A DNA stretch of 20,863 nt from Pseudomonadota bacterium (GTDB taxonomy: Bacteria > Pseudomonadota > Gammaproteobacteria > Steroidobacterales > Steroidobacteraceae): the NCBI GenBank assembly GCA_021850555.1, contig JAJZLX010000643.1, forward strand, positions 1 through 20,863, in the 5' to 3' direction. Within the stretch, counting starts at the first letter, position 1; the number at the start of each line of letters is the position of its first letter. The notes under the pieces are model-generated. The model was not told the DNA's origin and did no database searches. It saw only the letters and a list, made by a program, of their open reading frames with translations. Made by a program: the position numbers and the translations under genes. Shown piece by piece: positions 7,492-14,380 of the stretch.

Positions 7492-7790
7492 TTCGCCCGC
7501 CATCCCCGAAAGGGCGGCATTGTATCCCAGGAGCGTGTCGGCCTCAGGGGCGCAGCGAAGTCTCTCGGTCGCTCAGCCACGACGCCGGAGGCGGCACCGG
7601 CAGATGGGCGCCGAAGAGCAGGGTTCGGGCCGCAAGCGACTCGCAGCGCGCTCGTGGTCGCAACGCGTCTCAGACTGGAGGCGGCACCCGGCGGAGGGCC
7701 GCGCGGGCGGGCGCAGTTTCCGGTCCCGTTCCGGGGTGCTTACCGAAGATCGGTGTGCCTTGTCAAGGCCCATCCGGAATAGGGAAGAAT

Positions 7791-7820
7791 TTGCTTTTTG
7801 ACACACTTGGTGCGAATAAT
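7791..7820 (+). promoter_or_regulatory. Possible sigma70 promoter before the orphan terminator
   Basis: TTGCTT (7791-7796) and AATAAT (7815-7820) are spaced by 18 bp within the most AT-rich patch of the intergenic region. They would start RNA near 7827, about 60 nt before the intrinsic terminator. Both hexamers are only partial matches. A TTGACA at 7798-7803 has no -10 at proper spacing. Confidence 0.3.
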
Positions 7821-7824
7821 CCGC

Positions 7825-7887
7825 CCCGCGTACGGGGGTCTTGAAACCTTCGGGGCCGGACGGTGTCAAAACTGTCCGGCTTTTTTT
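7825..7887 (+). ncRNA. Candidate small RNA or attenuated korC leader
   Basis: The segment starts with a compact hairpin, CCCCG-CGTA-CGGGG (about 7824-7837), and ends in a strong intrinsic terminator. A weak promoter lies directly upstream. No plus-strand coding region precedes it, the nearest being the Lrp gene that ends at 4457. This implies a short non-coding transcript, or a leader ending 112 nt before the korC start. No known RNA family was recognised. Confidence 0.35.
7855..7887 (+). terminator. Intrinsic terminator with no upstream gene
   Basis: GCCGGACGG (7855-7863) pairs with CTGTCCGGC (7872-7880), giving nine pairs with one G-U, around loop TGTCAAAA, followed by seven T's. This is a textbook rho-independent terminator on the plus strand. 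GTGTCAAAA (7863-7871), in its loop and upper stem, is complementary to TTTTGACAC at 7796-7804. Confidence 0.8.
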
Positions 7888-7958
7888 ATGGATTTCAGAG
7901 CCGCGGCGGCACCCCGGACGACCGGGAAGGAAGGGACGCCTGTTTGTGCCGGGCCGGT

Positions 7959-7975
7959 TGCACTATCATTGTGCA
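7959..7975. promoter_or_regulatory. Inverted repeat TGCAC-N7-GTGCA upstream of korC
   Basis: TGCAC (7959-7963) and GTGCA (7971-7975) form an exact 5-bp inverted repeat around TATCATT, whose TATCAT (7964-7969) resembles a -10 element. It lies 24 bp before the proposed korC GTG, so it could be an operator over the promoter or a small RNA hairpin. No -35 at good spacing is evident. Confidence 0.3.
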
Positions 7976-7998
7976 CCCTGCCCCAGCAGTGGAACACC

Positions 7999-9813
7999 GT
8001 GGACGCCACCGATACTTCCCGCTCCGACTATTACCATCGCGTAGTCGATTGTCAGTGGGCTTGTCCTGCCCACACCGACGTTCCCGAATACATCCGCCTG
8101 ATTGCCCAAGGCCGATTCACCGATGCCTACATGGTGAACCGCCATTCGAACGTCTTTCCGGGCATTCTCGGGCGGGTATGCGACCGGCCCTGCGAGCCGG
8201 CCTGCCGTCGGGGCCGGGTCGAGGCCAAGCCCGTGGCCATCTGCCGCCTGAAGCGCGTCGCCGCCGATTACCGCGACGACATCGCCGGACGGTTGCCGAA
8301 GATTCCGAAGGTCAAGAACGGCAAGCGCATCGCCTGCATCGGCGCCGGCTGCGCTTCGCTCACGGTGGCCAACGACTTGATGCCGCTCGGCTACGAGGTG
8401 ACCATTTTCGAGCAGCTCGAGCAGTTCGGCGGCCTGATGCGCACCAACATCCCCGCTTTCCGCCTGCCGGCGAGCGTGCTCGATGAAGAGATCGGCATGA
8501 TTCTCGCCATGGGGGTGGACCTGAAGCTCGGGCACCGCGTCGAGAGCCTGAAGGAGCTGCTCGCCGATGGCCGCTTCGATGCCGTGTTCGTCGGCTCGGG
8601 CGCGCCCAAGGGCAAGGAGCTGTCTCTGCCGGGCCGCGAGCAGTCCGCCGCCAACGTGCACATCGGCATCAGCTGGCTGGAGTCGGTGGCATTCGGACAC
8701 ATCGAGCGCATCGGCGAGCGTGTGCTCATCATCGGAGTCGGCAACACGGCGATGGACTGCTGCCGAACGAGCCTCAGGCTCGGCGCCAGGCAGGTGAAGG
8801 TCATGGCGCGCAAGCCGCGCGCCTTCTTCAAGGCCTCGGCCTGGGAGCTCGAGGACGCCGAGGAGGAAAGCGTCGAGATCATCGTCAACCGCTCGCCGAA
8901 AGCCTTTGTTCTCGAGGGCGGGCGGCTTGCCGGCATGATGTTCGATTGCATGGAGTATGAGCTCGATGCGCGAGGGCGCATCACGGCCGAGCGTGTGAGC
9001 GGTGAGGAGTTCATCCCCGCGGACGATGTGATCCTTGCAATCGGCCAGGAGAACGCCTTCCCTTGGATCGAGCGCGACATCGGCATCCGATTCGACAAGT
9101 GGGATGTGCCCGTGGTCGATCCGGTGACGTTCCAGTCGACGCTGCCGGGGGTGTTCTTTGGCGGCGATGCCGCCTTCGGTCCGAAGAACATCATCTGGGC
9201 CGTTGAGCAGGGACATCAGGCGGCCATCTCCATTCACCGGCACTGCCAGGGCGCGTCGCTCGATGAGCGGCTGCCCCCCGGGGTCACCCTGCAAAGCCGC
9301 AAGATGGGCATGCACGAGTGGTCGTACTCGAACGACTACGCGCCGGTGGAGCGGCGGCTGATGCCGCACGTATCGCTGAAGGAGCGCTTCAAGAAGATCA
9401 ACATCGAAGTGGAGCTCGGCTTCTCCGCCGAGCAGGTGGCGCAGGAGGTGCAGCGCTGCCTCAACTGCGACGTGCAGACCGTCTTCAGCGCGAAGCTGTG
9501 CATCGAGTGCGACGCGTGCGTCGACATCTGCCCGGTGGACTGCCTCAGCATCGTTCCGAACGGGACGGAGGCGGAGCTGCGCGCCAGCCTGAAGGCGCCG
9601 GCGAGCAACCCGGCGCAGGCGCTGTACGTCTCGGCTGCGTTGCCGCAGACCCGCCGCGTGATGGTCAAGGACGAGGATCTGTGCGTGCATTGCGGATTGT
9701 GCGCCGAGCGCTGCCCGACCGCGGCCTGGGACATGCAGAAGTCGCTCATCCATTGGCCGCACGCCGGCGACGAGGCCCGCGCGCTCGAGCAGCGCAAGCC
9801 GAAGATCGCTTGA
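7999..9813 (+). CDS. korC: KorC-like FAD/Fe-S NAD(P) oxidoreductase subunit (GltD-like plus ferredoxin domain)
   Basis: The protein (604 aa, about 66 kDa from the proposed start) links the 2-oxoacid oxidoreductase to NAD(P). The N-terminal GltD-type Fe-S region has DCQWACPAHTDVPEYI (cysteines near 18 and 22) and VCDRPCEPAC. An FAD-binding Rossmann motif follows (IGAGCASL, with Cys where GltD usually has Pro), then the NADPH-site motif VGNTAMDCC and the FAD-sealing GGDAAFG. The C-terminus carries a two-cluster ferredoxin-type domain: CIECDACVDICPVDC and CVHCGLCAERCP. GTG 7999 is chosen because the family-like sequence starts right after it and GTGGA lies upstream; the frame opens further 5' but crosses the terminator. 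The 66-kDa size and gene neighbours match KorC of Azoarcus evansii 2-oxoglutarate:NADP+ oxidoreductase (established knowledge); equivalence here is inferred. Confidence 0.85.
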   Translation: MDATDTSRSDYYHRVVDCQWACPAHTDVPEYIRLIAQGRFTDAYMVNRHSNVFPGILGRVCDRPCEPACRRGRVEAKPVAICRLKRVAADYRDDIAGRLPKIPKVKNGKRIACIGAGCASLTVANDLMPLGYEVTIFEQLEQFGGLMRTNIPAFRLPASVLDEEIGMILAMGVDLKLGHRVESLKELLADGRFDAVFVGSGAPKGKELSLPGREQSAANVHIGISWLESVAFGHIERIGERVLIIGVGNTAMDCCRTSLRLGARQVKVMARKPRAFFKASAWELEDAEEESVEIIVNRSPKAFVLEGGRLAGMMFDCMEYELDARGRITAERVSGEEFIPADDVILAIGQENAFPWIERDIGIRFDKWDVPVVDPVTFQSTLPGVFFGGDAAFGPKNIIWAVEQGHQAAISIHRHCQGASLDERLPPGVTLQSRKMGMHEWSYSNDYAPVERRLMPHVSLKERFKKINIEVELGFSAEQVAQEVQRCLNCDVQTVFSAKLCIECDACVDICPVDCLSIVPNGTEAELRASLKAPASNPAQALYVSAALPQTRRVMVKDEDLCVHCGLCAERCPTAAWDMQKSLIHWPHAGDEARALEQRKPKIA

Positions 9814-9894
9814 GTTGCAACGAGAGCGCCACGCTTCGCCCAATGCCGCACCGTCACCCGGAAATGCGACCGCAGAGTCGGCTTTTTTCCGCGA

Positions 9895-9944
9895 GCCCCC
9901 GGGCACTTCCCGCGCGCGGGGGCGGCCGGCCGGGACAGGCCGGC
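9895..9944 (+). other. Structured spacer between korC and korA
   Basis: The 215-bp gap between korC and korA contains strong GC hairpins: GCCCCC/GGGGGC (9895-9900/9918-9923), the palindrome CCCGCGCGCGGG (9909-9920), and GCCGGCC/GGCCGGC (9925-9931/9938-9944). A weak 4-bp stem followed by six T's (near 9869-9888) precedes them. These could adjust read-through or RNA stability between the subunit genes. Confidence 0.4.
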
Positions 9945-9985
9945 GCGGTGCGCCTGATGGTGTCCCGAAGAGGAGGCACCTCGTG

Positions 9986-10048
9986 ATGCGCCCGGAGAGC
10001 GGAATGTCAACGTCCTCGGATCTCAACCATGGCAACAAGCCGCGTTAA
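9986..10048 (+). CDS. Possible 20-aa leader peptide overlapping the korA start
   Basis: A perfect ribosome binding site, AGGAGG (9971-9976), stands 9 nt before ATG 9986 and 6 nt before an in-frame GTG at 9983. The frame encodes MRPESGMSTSSDLNHGNKPR and stops at TAA 10046-10048, 20 nt inside korA in another frame. korA has no comparable site of its own. The peptide is too short to match anything. The most likely role is translational coupling into korA, with ribosomes terminating close enough to restart at ATG 10029. It may equally be chance, since only the ribosome site and the overlap support it. Confidence 0.35.
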   Translation: MRPESGMSTSSDLNHGNKPR

Positions 10049-11855
10049 CGACTTCACGATCAAGATCGCCACGGTGAACGGCACCGGCTCGGCGAGCGCC
10101 AACACGCTGCTCATGAAGTCCATCTTCAGAAGCGGCGTACCCGTGATGGGCAAGAACTTCTTCCCGTCCAACATCCAGGGCCTGCCCACCTGGTACGAGA
10201 TACGCGTGTCCCGCGACGGGCACGTGGCGCGCTCAGGGACGGTGGAGATGATGGTGGCGCTGAACCCGGAGACATACGCGCGCGACGTCAAGGAGGTCGC
10301 CTGCGCCGGCTACCTGCTCTACGACTCCACCTGGCCGCGCCCGGCGCTGCTGTCGCGCTCGGACATCACGGTTCTCGGCGTGCCGCTCGCACAGATGTGC
10401 AACGAGCACTTCAACGGGGTGCGCACACGCATCCTGATGAAGAACATCTGCTACGCGGGCGTGCTGGCCGCGCTGTTGTCGCTCGACCTGGAACGCATCC
10501 GCGGTCTGCTCGCCGAGACCTACGCCAAGAAACCGCAGCTGCTCGAGAGCAACATGAAGGCGATCCAGCTCGGCTACGATTACGCGCGGCAGCACTTCGC
10601 CTGTCCCCTGCCGATCTCGGTCGAGCCCATGGATCGCACCGCCGGCCACATCATGATCGACGGCAACACCGCGGCGGCGCTCGGCTGTGTGTTCGCCGGC
10701 GCCACGGTCGCCGCATGGTACCCGATCACTCCTTCGACTTCGCTGATGGATGCGTTCAAGGGCTTCTGCGAGCGGTTGCGCATCGATCCGCAGACCGGCG
10801 CCCGGCGCTTCGCCTTCATCCAGGCGGAGGATGAGCTGGCCGCAATCGGCATGGTGCTCGGCGCCTCGTGGAACGGCGCGCGCTCCTTCACGGCAACCTC
10901 CGGGCCCGGCATCTCGCTGATGAACGAGTTCCTGGGCCTGGCCTACTACGCCGAGGTGCCGGCGGTCGTGTTCGACATCCAGCGCGTGGGTCCCTCGACA
11001 GGCATGCCCACGCGCACGCAGCAGGGCGACATCATGGCTTGCGCCTACGCCTCGCACGGCGATACCCGCCATGTCTGCCTCTACCCGGCGAACCCGCAAG
11101 AGTGCTTCTACATGGCGCGCGATGCGTTCGATCTCGCCGAGCGGCTGCAGACCCCGGTACTGGTGCTCTCGGACCTCGATATCGGCATGAACGACTGGAT
11201 GTGCCCGGATCTCAAGTGGGACGATGCGTATCGGCCGGACCGGGGCAAGGTGCTCGACCTCGATGAGATTCTCAAGCTGGAGAAATTCCAGCGGTATGTC
11301 GACAAGGACGGGGACGGTATTCCCTACCGGACATTTCCCGGTGTGCACCCCAAGGCCGCTTACTTCACGCGCGGCTCCGGTCACACCCAGTTCGGCACCT
11401 ACACCGAGGATTCGGCTGACTATCAGCTGGTGCTCGACCGGCTGCTCAGGAAGTGGGAGACGATCAAGCAGTGCGTGCCGCGCCCGGTCGTGGACGGCGC
11501 GGGCGGCGAGATCGGCATCGTATCGCTCGGCAGCGGCGACAGCGCCATCCAGGAGGCCCTCGCCGTTCTGCGCGGCCGCGGCGTCGCGGTCGATTATCTG
11601 CGCGTGCGCGCCTTCCCCTTCGGCGAGGAAGTCGAGCGCTTCCTCGCCGCCCACCGCCTGCTGTTCGTCGTCGAGCAGAACCGTGACGCGCAACTGCGCT
11701 CGCTCCTGACGCTGGAGACCGCGGTGGAGAAGGCGAAGCTGCGCTCGCTGCTGCACTACAGCGGGCTGCCGGTCAGCTCCAGCTTCATCGTCGAGGGGGT
11801 GCTGGCCGAGATCGAGCCCTCTGCCGCGCATCCGCAGGACATCGCGCACGCCTGA
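10029..11855 (+). CDS. korA: 2-oxoacid:acceptor oxidoreductase, fused gamma-alpha subunit (KorA-like)
   Basis: This 608-aa subunit belongs to a TPP-dependent 2-oxoacid oxidoreductase, which converts a 2-oxoacid plus CoA to acyl-CoA and CO2. The N-terminal gamma domain (about 1-185) opens with VNDFTIKIATVNGTGSASAN. The alpha pyrimidine-binding domain follows, with AAWYPITPSTSLMDAF (near 225-240), FTATSGPGISLMNEF (near 286-300) and QRVGPSTGMPTRTQQGD (near 318-334). A C-terminal domain (about 490-608) completes it. The fused gamma-alpha form with the GPSTGMPT motif is typical of 2-oxoglutarate enzymes, but substrate is inferred. ATG 10029 has a poor ribosome site of its own and may depend on the overlapping small ORF. 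korB follows after 15 bp. Confidence 0.9.
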   Translation: MATSRVNDFTIKIATVNGTGSASANTLLMKSIFRSGVPVMGKNFFPSNIQGLPTWYEIRVSRDGHVARSGTVEMMVALNPETYARDVKEVACAGYLLYDSTWPRPALLSRSDITVLGVPLAQMCNEHFNGVRTRILMKNICYAGVLAALLSLDLERIRGLLAETYAKKPQLLESNMKAIQLGYDYARQHFACPLPISVEPMDRTAGHIMIDGNTAAALGCVFAGATVAAWYPITPSTSLMDAFKGFCERLRIDPQTGARRFAFIQAEDELAAIGMVLGASWNGARSFTATSGPGISLMNEFLGLAYYAEVPAVVFDIQRVGPSTGMPTRTQQGDIMACAYASHGDTRHVCLYPANPQECFYMARDAFDLAERLQTPVLVLSDLDIGMNDWMCPDLKWDDAYRPDRGKVLDLDEILKLEKFQRYVDKDGDGIPYRTFPGVHPKAAYFTRGSGHTQFGTYTEDSADYQLVLDRLLRKWETIKQCVPRPVVDGAGGEIGIVSLGSGDSAIQEALAVLRGRGVAVDYLRVRAFPFGEEVERFLAAHRLLFVVEQNRDAQLRSLLTLETAVEKAKLRSLLHYSGLPVSSSFIVEGVLAEIEPSAAHPQDIAHA

Positions 11856-11870
11856 GCGGGGAATCCGGAC

Positions 11871-12932
11871 ATGACTTTCATCGCCAAACCCAAGGTCTCA
11901 CACCCCTCGCTGCCGCGTAACGCGCTCGGCTTCACGCGGCGCGACTACGAGGGGGCGTTGTCGACGCTGTGCGCCGGCTGCGGCCACGACTCGATCACCG
12001 CCGCCATCGTGGAGGCTTGCTGGGGACTGTCGCTCGAGCCGCAGAACCTCGTGAAGCTCTCCGGCATCGGCTGCTCGTCCAAGACCACCGCCTACTTCGT
12101 GAGCGGCGGGCACGGCTTCAACGCCGTGCACGGCCGCATGCCCTCGATCGCCACCGGCGCCAATGCCGCCAACCGGCGCCTGAGCTACATCGGGGTCTCC
12201 GGCGACGGCGACACGCTGTCGATCGGACTCGGCCAGTTCTGCCACGCCATCCGCCGCAATCTCGACATGCTGTACCTCATCGAGAACAACGGCGTGTACG
12301 GGCTGACCAAGGGGCAGTTTTCCGCTTCGGCCGACATCGGCACCCGGGCCAAGAAGGGCGAGACCAACCTGCAACCGCCCATCGATCCGGTGCTGCTGGC
12401 GCTCGATCTGGGGGCGACGTTCGTGGCGCGGGGCTTCTCGGGCGACAAGCGCCAGCTGGTGCCGCTCATCGAGGCGGGCCTCAGGCACCGGGGCTTCGCG
12501 CTCATCGATGTGCTCTCCCCGTGCGTGACCTTCAACGATCACGAGGGCTCGACCAAGAGCTACGCGTACACACGCGAGCACTATGAGCGGACAGTGTTGG
12601 CGGACTTCGTGCCGCGGGAGCGGGAGATCACCGTCGAGTACGCGGCCGGCGAGACGCGCGAGGTCGCCTTGCACGATGGCAGCCGGATCGTGCTGCGCAA
12701 GCTCGACAGCGACTACGATCCGACGGACCGGGCCGCCGCGGCGGCCCAAGTCAAGCGGCGCATGAGCGAGGGGGAGCATCTGACCGGGCTGATCTACCTG
12801 GATGCCAGCGGCGAGCGGCCCGAGTTCCACCAAGCCATCGGCACTCCGCAGGAGCCGATCAACAGCCTGCCTTACGAGGCGCTTTCGCCCGGTTCCAAGG
12901 GGCTCGAGAAGATTCTCGACCGCTATCGGTAA
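11871..12932 (+). CDS. korB: 2-oxoacid:acceptor oxidoreductase, TPP-binding beta subunit (KorB-like)
   Basis: This 353-aa subunit holds the thiamine diphosphate and one [4Fe-4S] cluster. Cluster ligands fit Cys34 and Cys37 (LCAGCGHDS), Cys68 (SGIGCSSKT) and Cys218 (LSPCVTFNDH). The TPP/Mg motif begins at GDGD (111-114) and ends at ENN (138-140), followed by GVYGLTKGQ. The size fits the 35-38 kDa beta subunit of 2-oxoglutarate oxidoreductases. GGGGAATCC lies just upstream of ATG 11871, and the korA stop is 15 bp away, so the two are co-transcribed. No clear intrinsic terminator follows within the next 100 bp. Confidence 0.93.
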   Translation: MTFIAKPKVSHPSLPRNALGFTRRDYEGALSTLCAGCGHDSITAAIVEACWGLSLEPQNLVKLSGIGCSSKTTAYFVSGGHGFNAVHGRMPSIATGANAANRRLSYIGVSGDGDTLSIGLGQFCHAIRRNLDMLYLIENNGVYGLTKGQFSASADIGTRAKKGETNLQPPIDPVLLALDLGATFVARGFSGDKRQLVPLIEAGLRHRGFALIDVLSPCVTFNDHEGSTKSYAYTREHYERTVLADFVPREREITVEYAAGETREVALHDGSRIVLRKLDSDYDPTDRAAAAAQVKRRMSEGEHLTGLIYLDASGERPEFHQAIGTPQEPINSLPYEALSPGSKGLEKILDRYR

Positions 12933-13025
12933 TTGCCTACCGCCTGCGGCTTGTGTCCCACCGCCCTCCTGGGGTATCGTGCCGGCCGGTCTGTGACCTT
13001 TCCCTTTCCTGCCGCCTGCTGCCCG

Positions 13026-13059
13026 CTCGGTCTCCGAGCCGGCTTACGGAGAAAAGCCG
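13026..13059 (+). promoter_or_regulatory. Mutually exclusive hairpins in the RRM gene leader
   Basis: Hairpin A pairs CTCGG with CCGAG (13026-13030/13034-13038). Hairpin C pairs CGGCTT with AAGCCG (13040-13045/13054-13059). A competing hairpin B pairs TCTCCG (13031-13036) with CGGAGA (13047-13052), using the loop and 3' arm of A and the loop of C. Either A plus C, or B, can form, which is switch-like. Whether this region is transcribed is not known. Confidence 0.3.
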
Positions 13060-13106
13060 AATCGTTCCCGACCAGGTGGCAGTGATCCTGCTGTGATTGT
13101 TCGGAA

Positions 13107-13145
13107 GCCGCCCCGCAGAACACGATTAAACCGCGCGGGGACGGC
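13107..13145 (+). promoter_or_regulatory. Long hairpin just before the RRM gene
   Basis: GCCGCCCCGC (13107-13116) pairs with GCGGGG-A-CGGC (13135-13145): ten pairs with one bulged A and an 18-nt loop. It ends 26 nt before the ATG and lacks a T-run, so it looks more like a 5'-UTR element than a terminator. It could control translation or stability of the RNA-binding protein mRNA. Confidence 0.4.
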
Positions 13146-13171
13146 AAGTTCCGTATCTGGAGTTCGATTGC

Positions 13172-13459
13172 ATGACGAAGATTTACGTCGGAAACCTCCC
13201 GTTTTCGGCCAGTGAGAATGAGGTCCGTGAGCTGTTCTCGCAGCACGGGACCGTGGAGTCCGTGAGCCTGATCACCGACCGGGAGACCGGACGGCCGCGC
13301 GGCTTCGGGTTCGTGGAAATGGCGCGTGCGGATGCGAGCCGCGCCATCCAGAACCTGAATGGTCGGGAGCTTGGCGGACGCCCGTTGCGGGTCAACGAGG
13401 CCCAGGAGCGCGGCGGCGGCGGCGGCGGCGGTCGCGGCGGCGCACCGAAGCGCTGGTAA
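13172..13459 (+). CDS. RRM-domain RNA-binding protein
   Basis: This 95-aa protein is a single RNA recognition motif plus a short glycine-rich tail. RNP2 is IYVGNL (4-9) and RNP1 is RGFGFVEM (43-50), with the aromatic residues that stack on RNA bases. The tail (about 80-91) is nearly all glycine with arginine, then ends APKRW. Such small bacterial and cyanobacterial RRM proteins bind single-stranded RNA and are often cold-responsive; that role is inferred here. ATG 13172 has TGGAG about 9 nt upstream. A 239-bp leader region with several hairpins precedes it, and a strong terminator hairpin follows, so it is probably monocistronic. Confidence 0.93.
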   Translation: MTKIYVGNLPFSASENEVRELFSQHGTVESVSLITDRETGRPRGFGFVEMARADASRAIQNLNGRELGGRPLRVNEAQERGGGGGGGRGGAPKRW

Positions 13460-13475
13460 GCCTGTCGGCTGTGGC

Positions 13476-13508
13476 GGCCGGCCCGCGGGACCCCCCCGCG
13501 GGCCGGCC
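13476..13508 (+). terminator. 14-bp GC stem after the RRM gene
   Basis: Bases 13476-13489 pair perfectly with 13495-13508 (GGCCGGCCCGCGGG and its complement) around a 5-nt loop, 16 bp after the stop codon. The following GTCTTCATT is a poor T-tract, but the stem is strong and the position fits a rho-independent terminator. Confidence 0.65.
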
Positions 13509-13557
13509 GTCTTCATTGCACTTCGTTTCCTTTTTGGGGCGCCGGAGCGATGCGCTC

Positions 13558-13566
13558 TGCTACACT
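13558..13566 (+). promoter_or_regulatory. Extended -10 promoter for the bTHX gene
   Basis: TGCTACACT has the extended -10 form (TG, one base, then TACACT, 4 of 6 matches to TATAAT). It lies 35 bp before ATG 13602 and after the preceding terminator. No good -35 is seen at 16-18 bp, as extended -10 promoters allow. Confidence 0.4.
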
Positions 13567-13601
13567 GCGCGCCCGATTCAGCACCGACCGAGGAGTATTC
13601 G

Positions 13602-13712
13602 ATGGGCAAGGGTGACATGAGAACCCGGCGCGGCAAGATCTACCGGGGTTCCTTCGGCAAGAGCCGTCCGAAAAGCCCCGCGAAGAAGGCCAAGCGCGCC
13701 GCCAAGAAGTAA
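13602..13712 (+). CDS. Small ribosomal subunit protein bTHX
   Basis: This 36-aa, strongly basic peptide starts MGKGDMRTRRGKIYRGSFGK and ends in a Lys/Ala-rich tail. It closely resembles Thermus THX (which starts MGKGDRRTRRGKI), a 30S protein that sits in the head of the small subunit and stabilises RNA contacts. Homologues occur in many proteobacteria and are often missed because of their size. AGGAG (13591-13595) lies 6 nt before ATG 13602, an ideal ribosome site. The pyrophosphatase gene begins 33 bp after the stop, so the two may share a transcript. Confidence 0.93.
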   Translation: MGKGDMRTRRGKIYRGSFGKSRPKSPAKKAKRAAKK

Positions 13713-13745
13713 TTGGCTCCAATTCCGGGCCGCGCGCCTCAGGCC

Positions 13746-14369
13746 ATGACTCAACCTCCGCACTCGCATTTCAATTGGCGTCCCCATCCCTGGCACGGCC
13801 TCGATCCCGGGCCGCAGTGTCCAGAGGTGGTGACGGCCTACATCGAGATCACCCCGTTCGACCTCATGAAGTACGAGGTCGACAAGATCACCGGCTACCT
13901 GCGCGTGGACCGGCCGCAACGCACTTCGTCGCACCCGCCCTCACTCTACGGGTTCATCCCGCAGACCTACTGCGGCGAGCGGGTCCGGCGTCTGGCGCCG
14001 GGCTGTGAGCGGGGCGACGGAGATCCGCTCGACATCTGCGTGATCAGCGAGCGGCCGATCACCCACTCGGAGATCCTGCTGCGCGCCCGCATCCTGGGCG
14101 GCCTCAAGATCGTCGACCGGGGCGAGGCCGACGACAAGATCGTCGCGGTGCTCGAAGGCGATTACGTCTGGGGCGGCGCACGCGAGCTTACCGAGCTGCC
14201 TGCGACCCTGGTCGAGCGCCTCGAGCACTACTTTACGACCTACAAGCTGATACCCGGCGAGCCCTCGGGGATCCATCTGGCAGGTCGATACGGCCACGCC
14301 GAGGCGGCGCAGGTGATCCGCGCCGCCATCGAGGATTACCGCGAGTATTTCGGCGAGCCCCAGGCTTAG
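13746..14369 (+). CDS. ppa: Inorganic pyrophosphatase, family I
   Basis: This 207-aa soluble enzyme hydrolyses pyrophosphate to two phosphates and so pulls biosynthetic reactions forward. The family I metal-site signature is DGDPLD (91-96), and further metal-binding acids lie in [13 protein letters not shown] (123-135). KYEVDK (42-47), DRPQ and YGFIPQTYC (68-76) correspond to KYEIDK, DR and the YGYI region of the E. coli enzyme. Compared with E. coli Ppa (about 175 aa) it has an N-terminal extension ([12 protein letters not shown]) and extra residues before the metal signature, marking a different subgroup. ATG 13746 is chosen over a TTG at 13713 because the family-like sequence starts there; its ribosome site is weak. 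Confidence 0.93.
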   Translation: MTQPPHSHFNWRPHPWHGLDPGPQCPEVVTAYIEITPFDLMKYEVDKITGYLRVDRPQRTSSHPPSLYGFIPQTYCGERVRRLAPGCERGDGDPLDICVISERPITHSEILLRARILGGLKIVDRGEADDKIVAVLEGDYVWGGARELTELPATLVERLEHYFTTYKLIPGEPSGIHLAGRYGHAEAAQVIRAAIEDYREYFGEPQA

Positions 14370-14380
14370 CCCTGGGCTCA
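14357..14380. terminator. Hairpin between convergent ppa and the hotdog gene
   Basis: GAGCCC-C-AGG pairs with CCT-GGGCTC around the ppa stop codon, giving nine pairs with one bulged C, and the far arm reaches the TGA of the opposing gene. The two stops are only 8 bp apart. There is no T-run, so it is probably a shared 3'-end hairpin. Confidence 0.4.

Larger units (their letters stand above)
7504..7998. other. Gene-free stretch between divergent ubiE and korC
   Basis: No credible coding region was found on either strand; the ORFs here have no family-like sequence. The stretch should hold the ubiE promoter (minus strand) and the korC promoter (plus strand). It contains GCCTTG-T-CAAGGC (7757-7769), an AT-rich patch around 7785-7820, an intrinsic terminator (7855-7887) and TGCAC-N7-GTGCA (7959-7975). 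The left part, 7504-7740, shows nothing recognisable. Confidence 0.6.

Noticed and set aside
7722..7765. Minus-strand TTGACA as -35 of a ubiE promoter
   Set aside because: The hexamer is perfect, but the best -10 at 18 bp (TAAGCA) matches TATAAT at only two positions, and it would leave a leader of over 200 nt.
7888..7998. ATG 7888 or ATG 7798 as the korC start
   Set aside because: ATG 7888 abuts the terminator T-run with no ribosome site, and 7798 would place the terminator inside the gene; the extra residues are not family-like.
9867..9888. Terminator after korC (CGAC/GTCG then six T's)
   Set aside because: The stem is only four base pairs, too weak to call on its own; it is mentioned in the spacer entry.
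7966..10038. 690-codon minus-strand ORF opposite korC
   Set aside because: It is a mirror of korC produced by GC-rich codon use; the sequence is low-complexity (Arg/Ala/His/Leu) with no domain, while the plus strand has clear Fe-S and FAD motifs.
10233..11849. 538-codon minus-strand ORF opposite korA
   Set aside because: It is a shadow of korA, with no recognisable motif and repeated short Arg/His/Ala/Glu-rich stretches.
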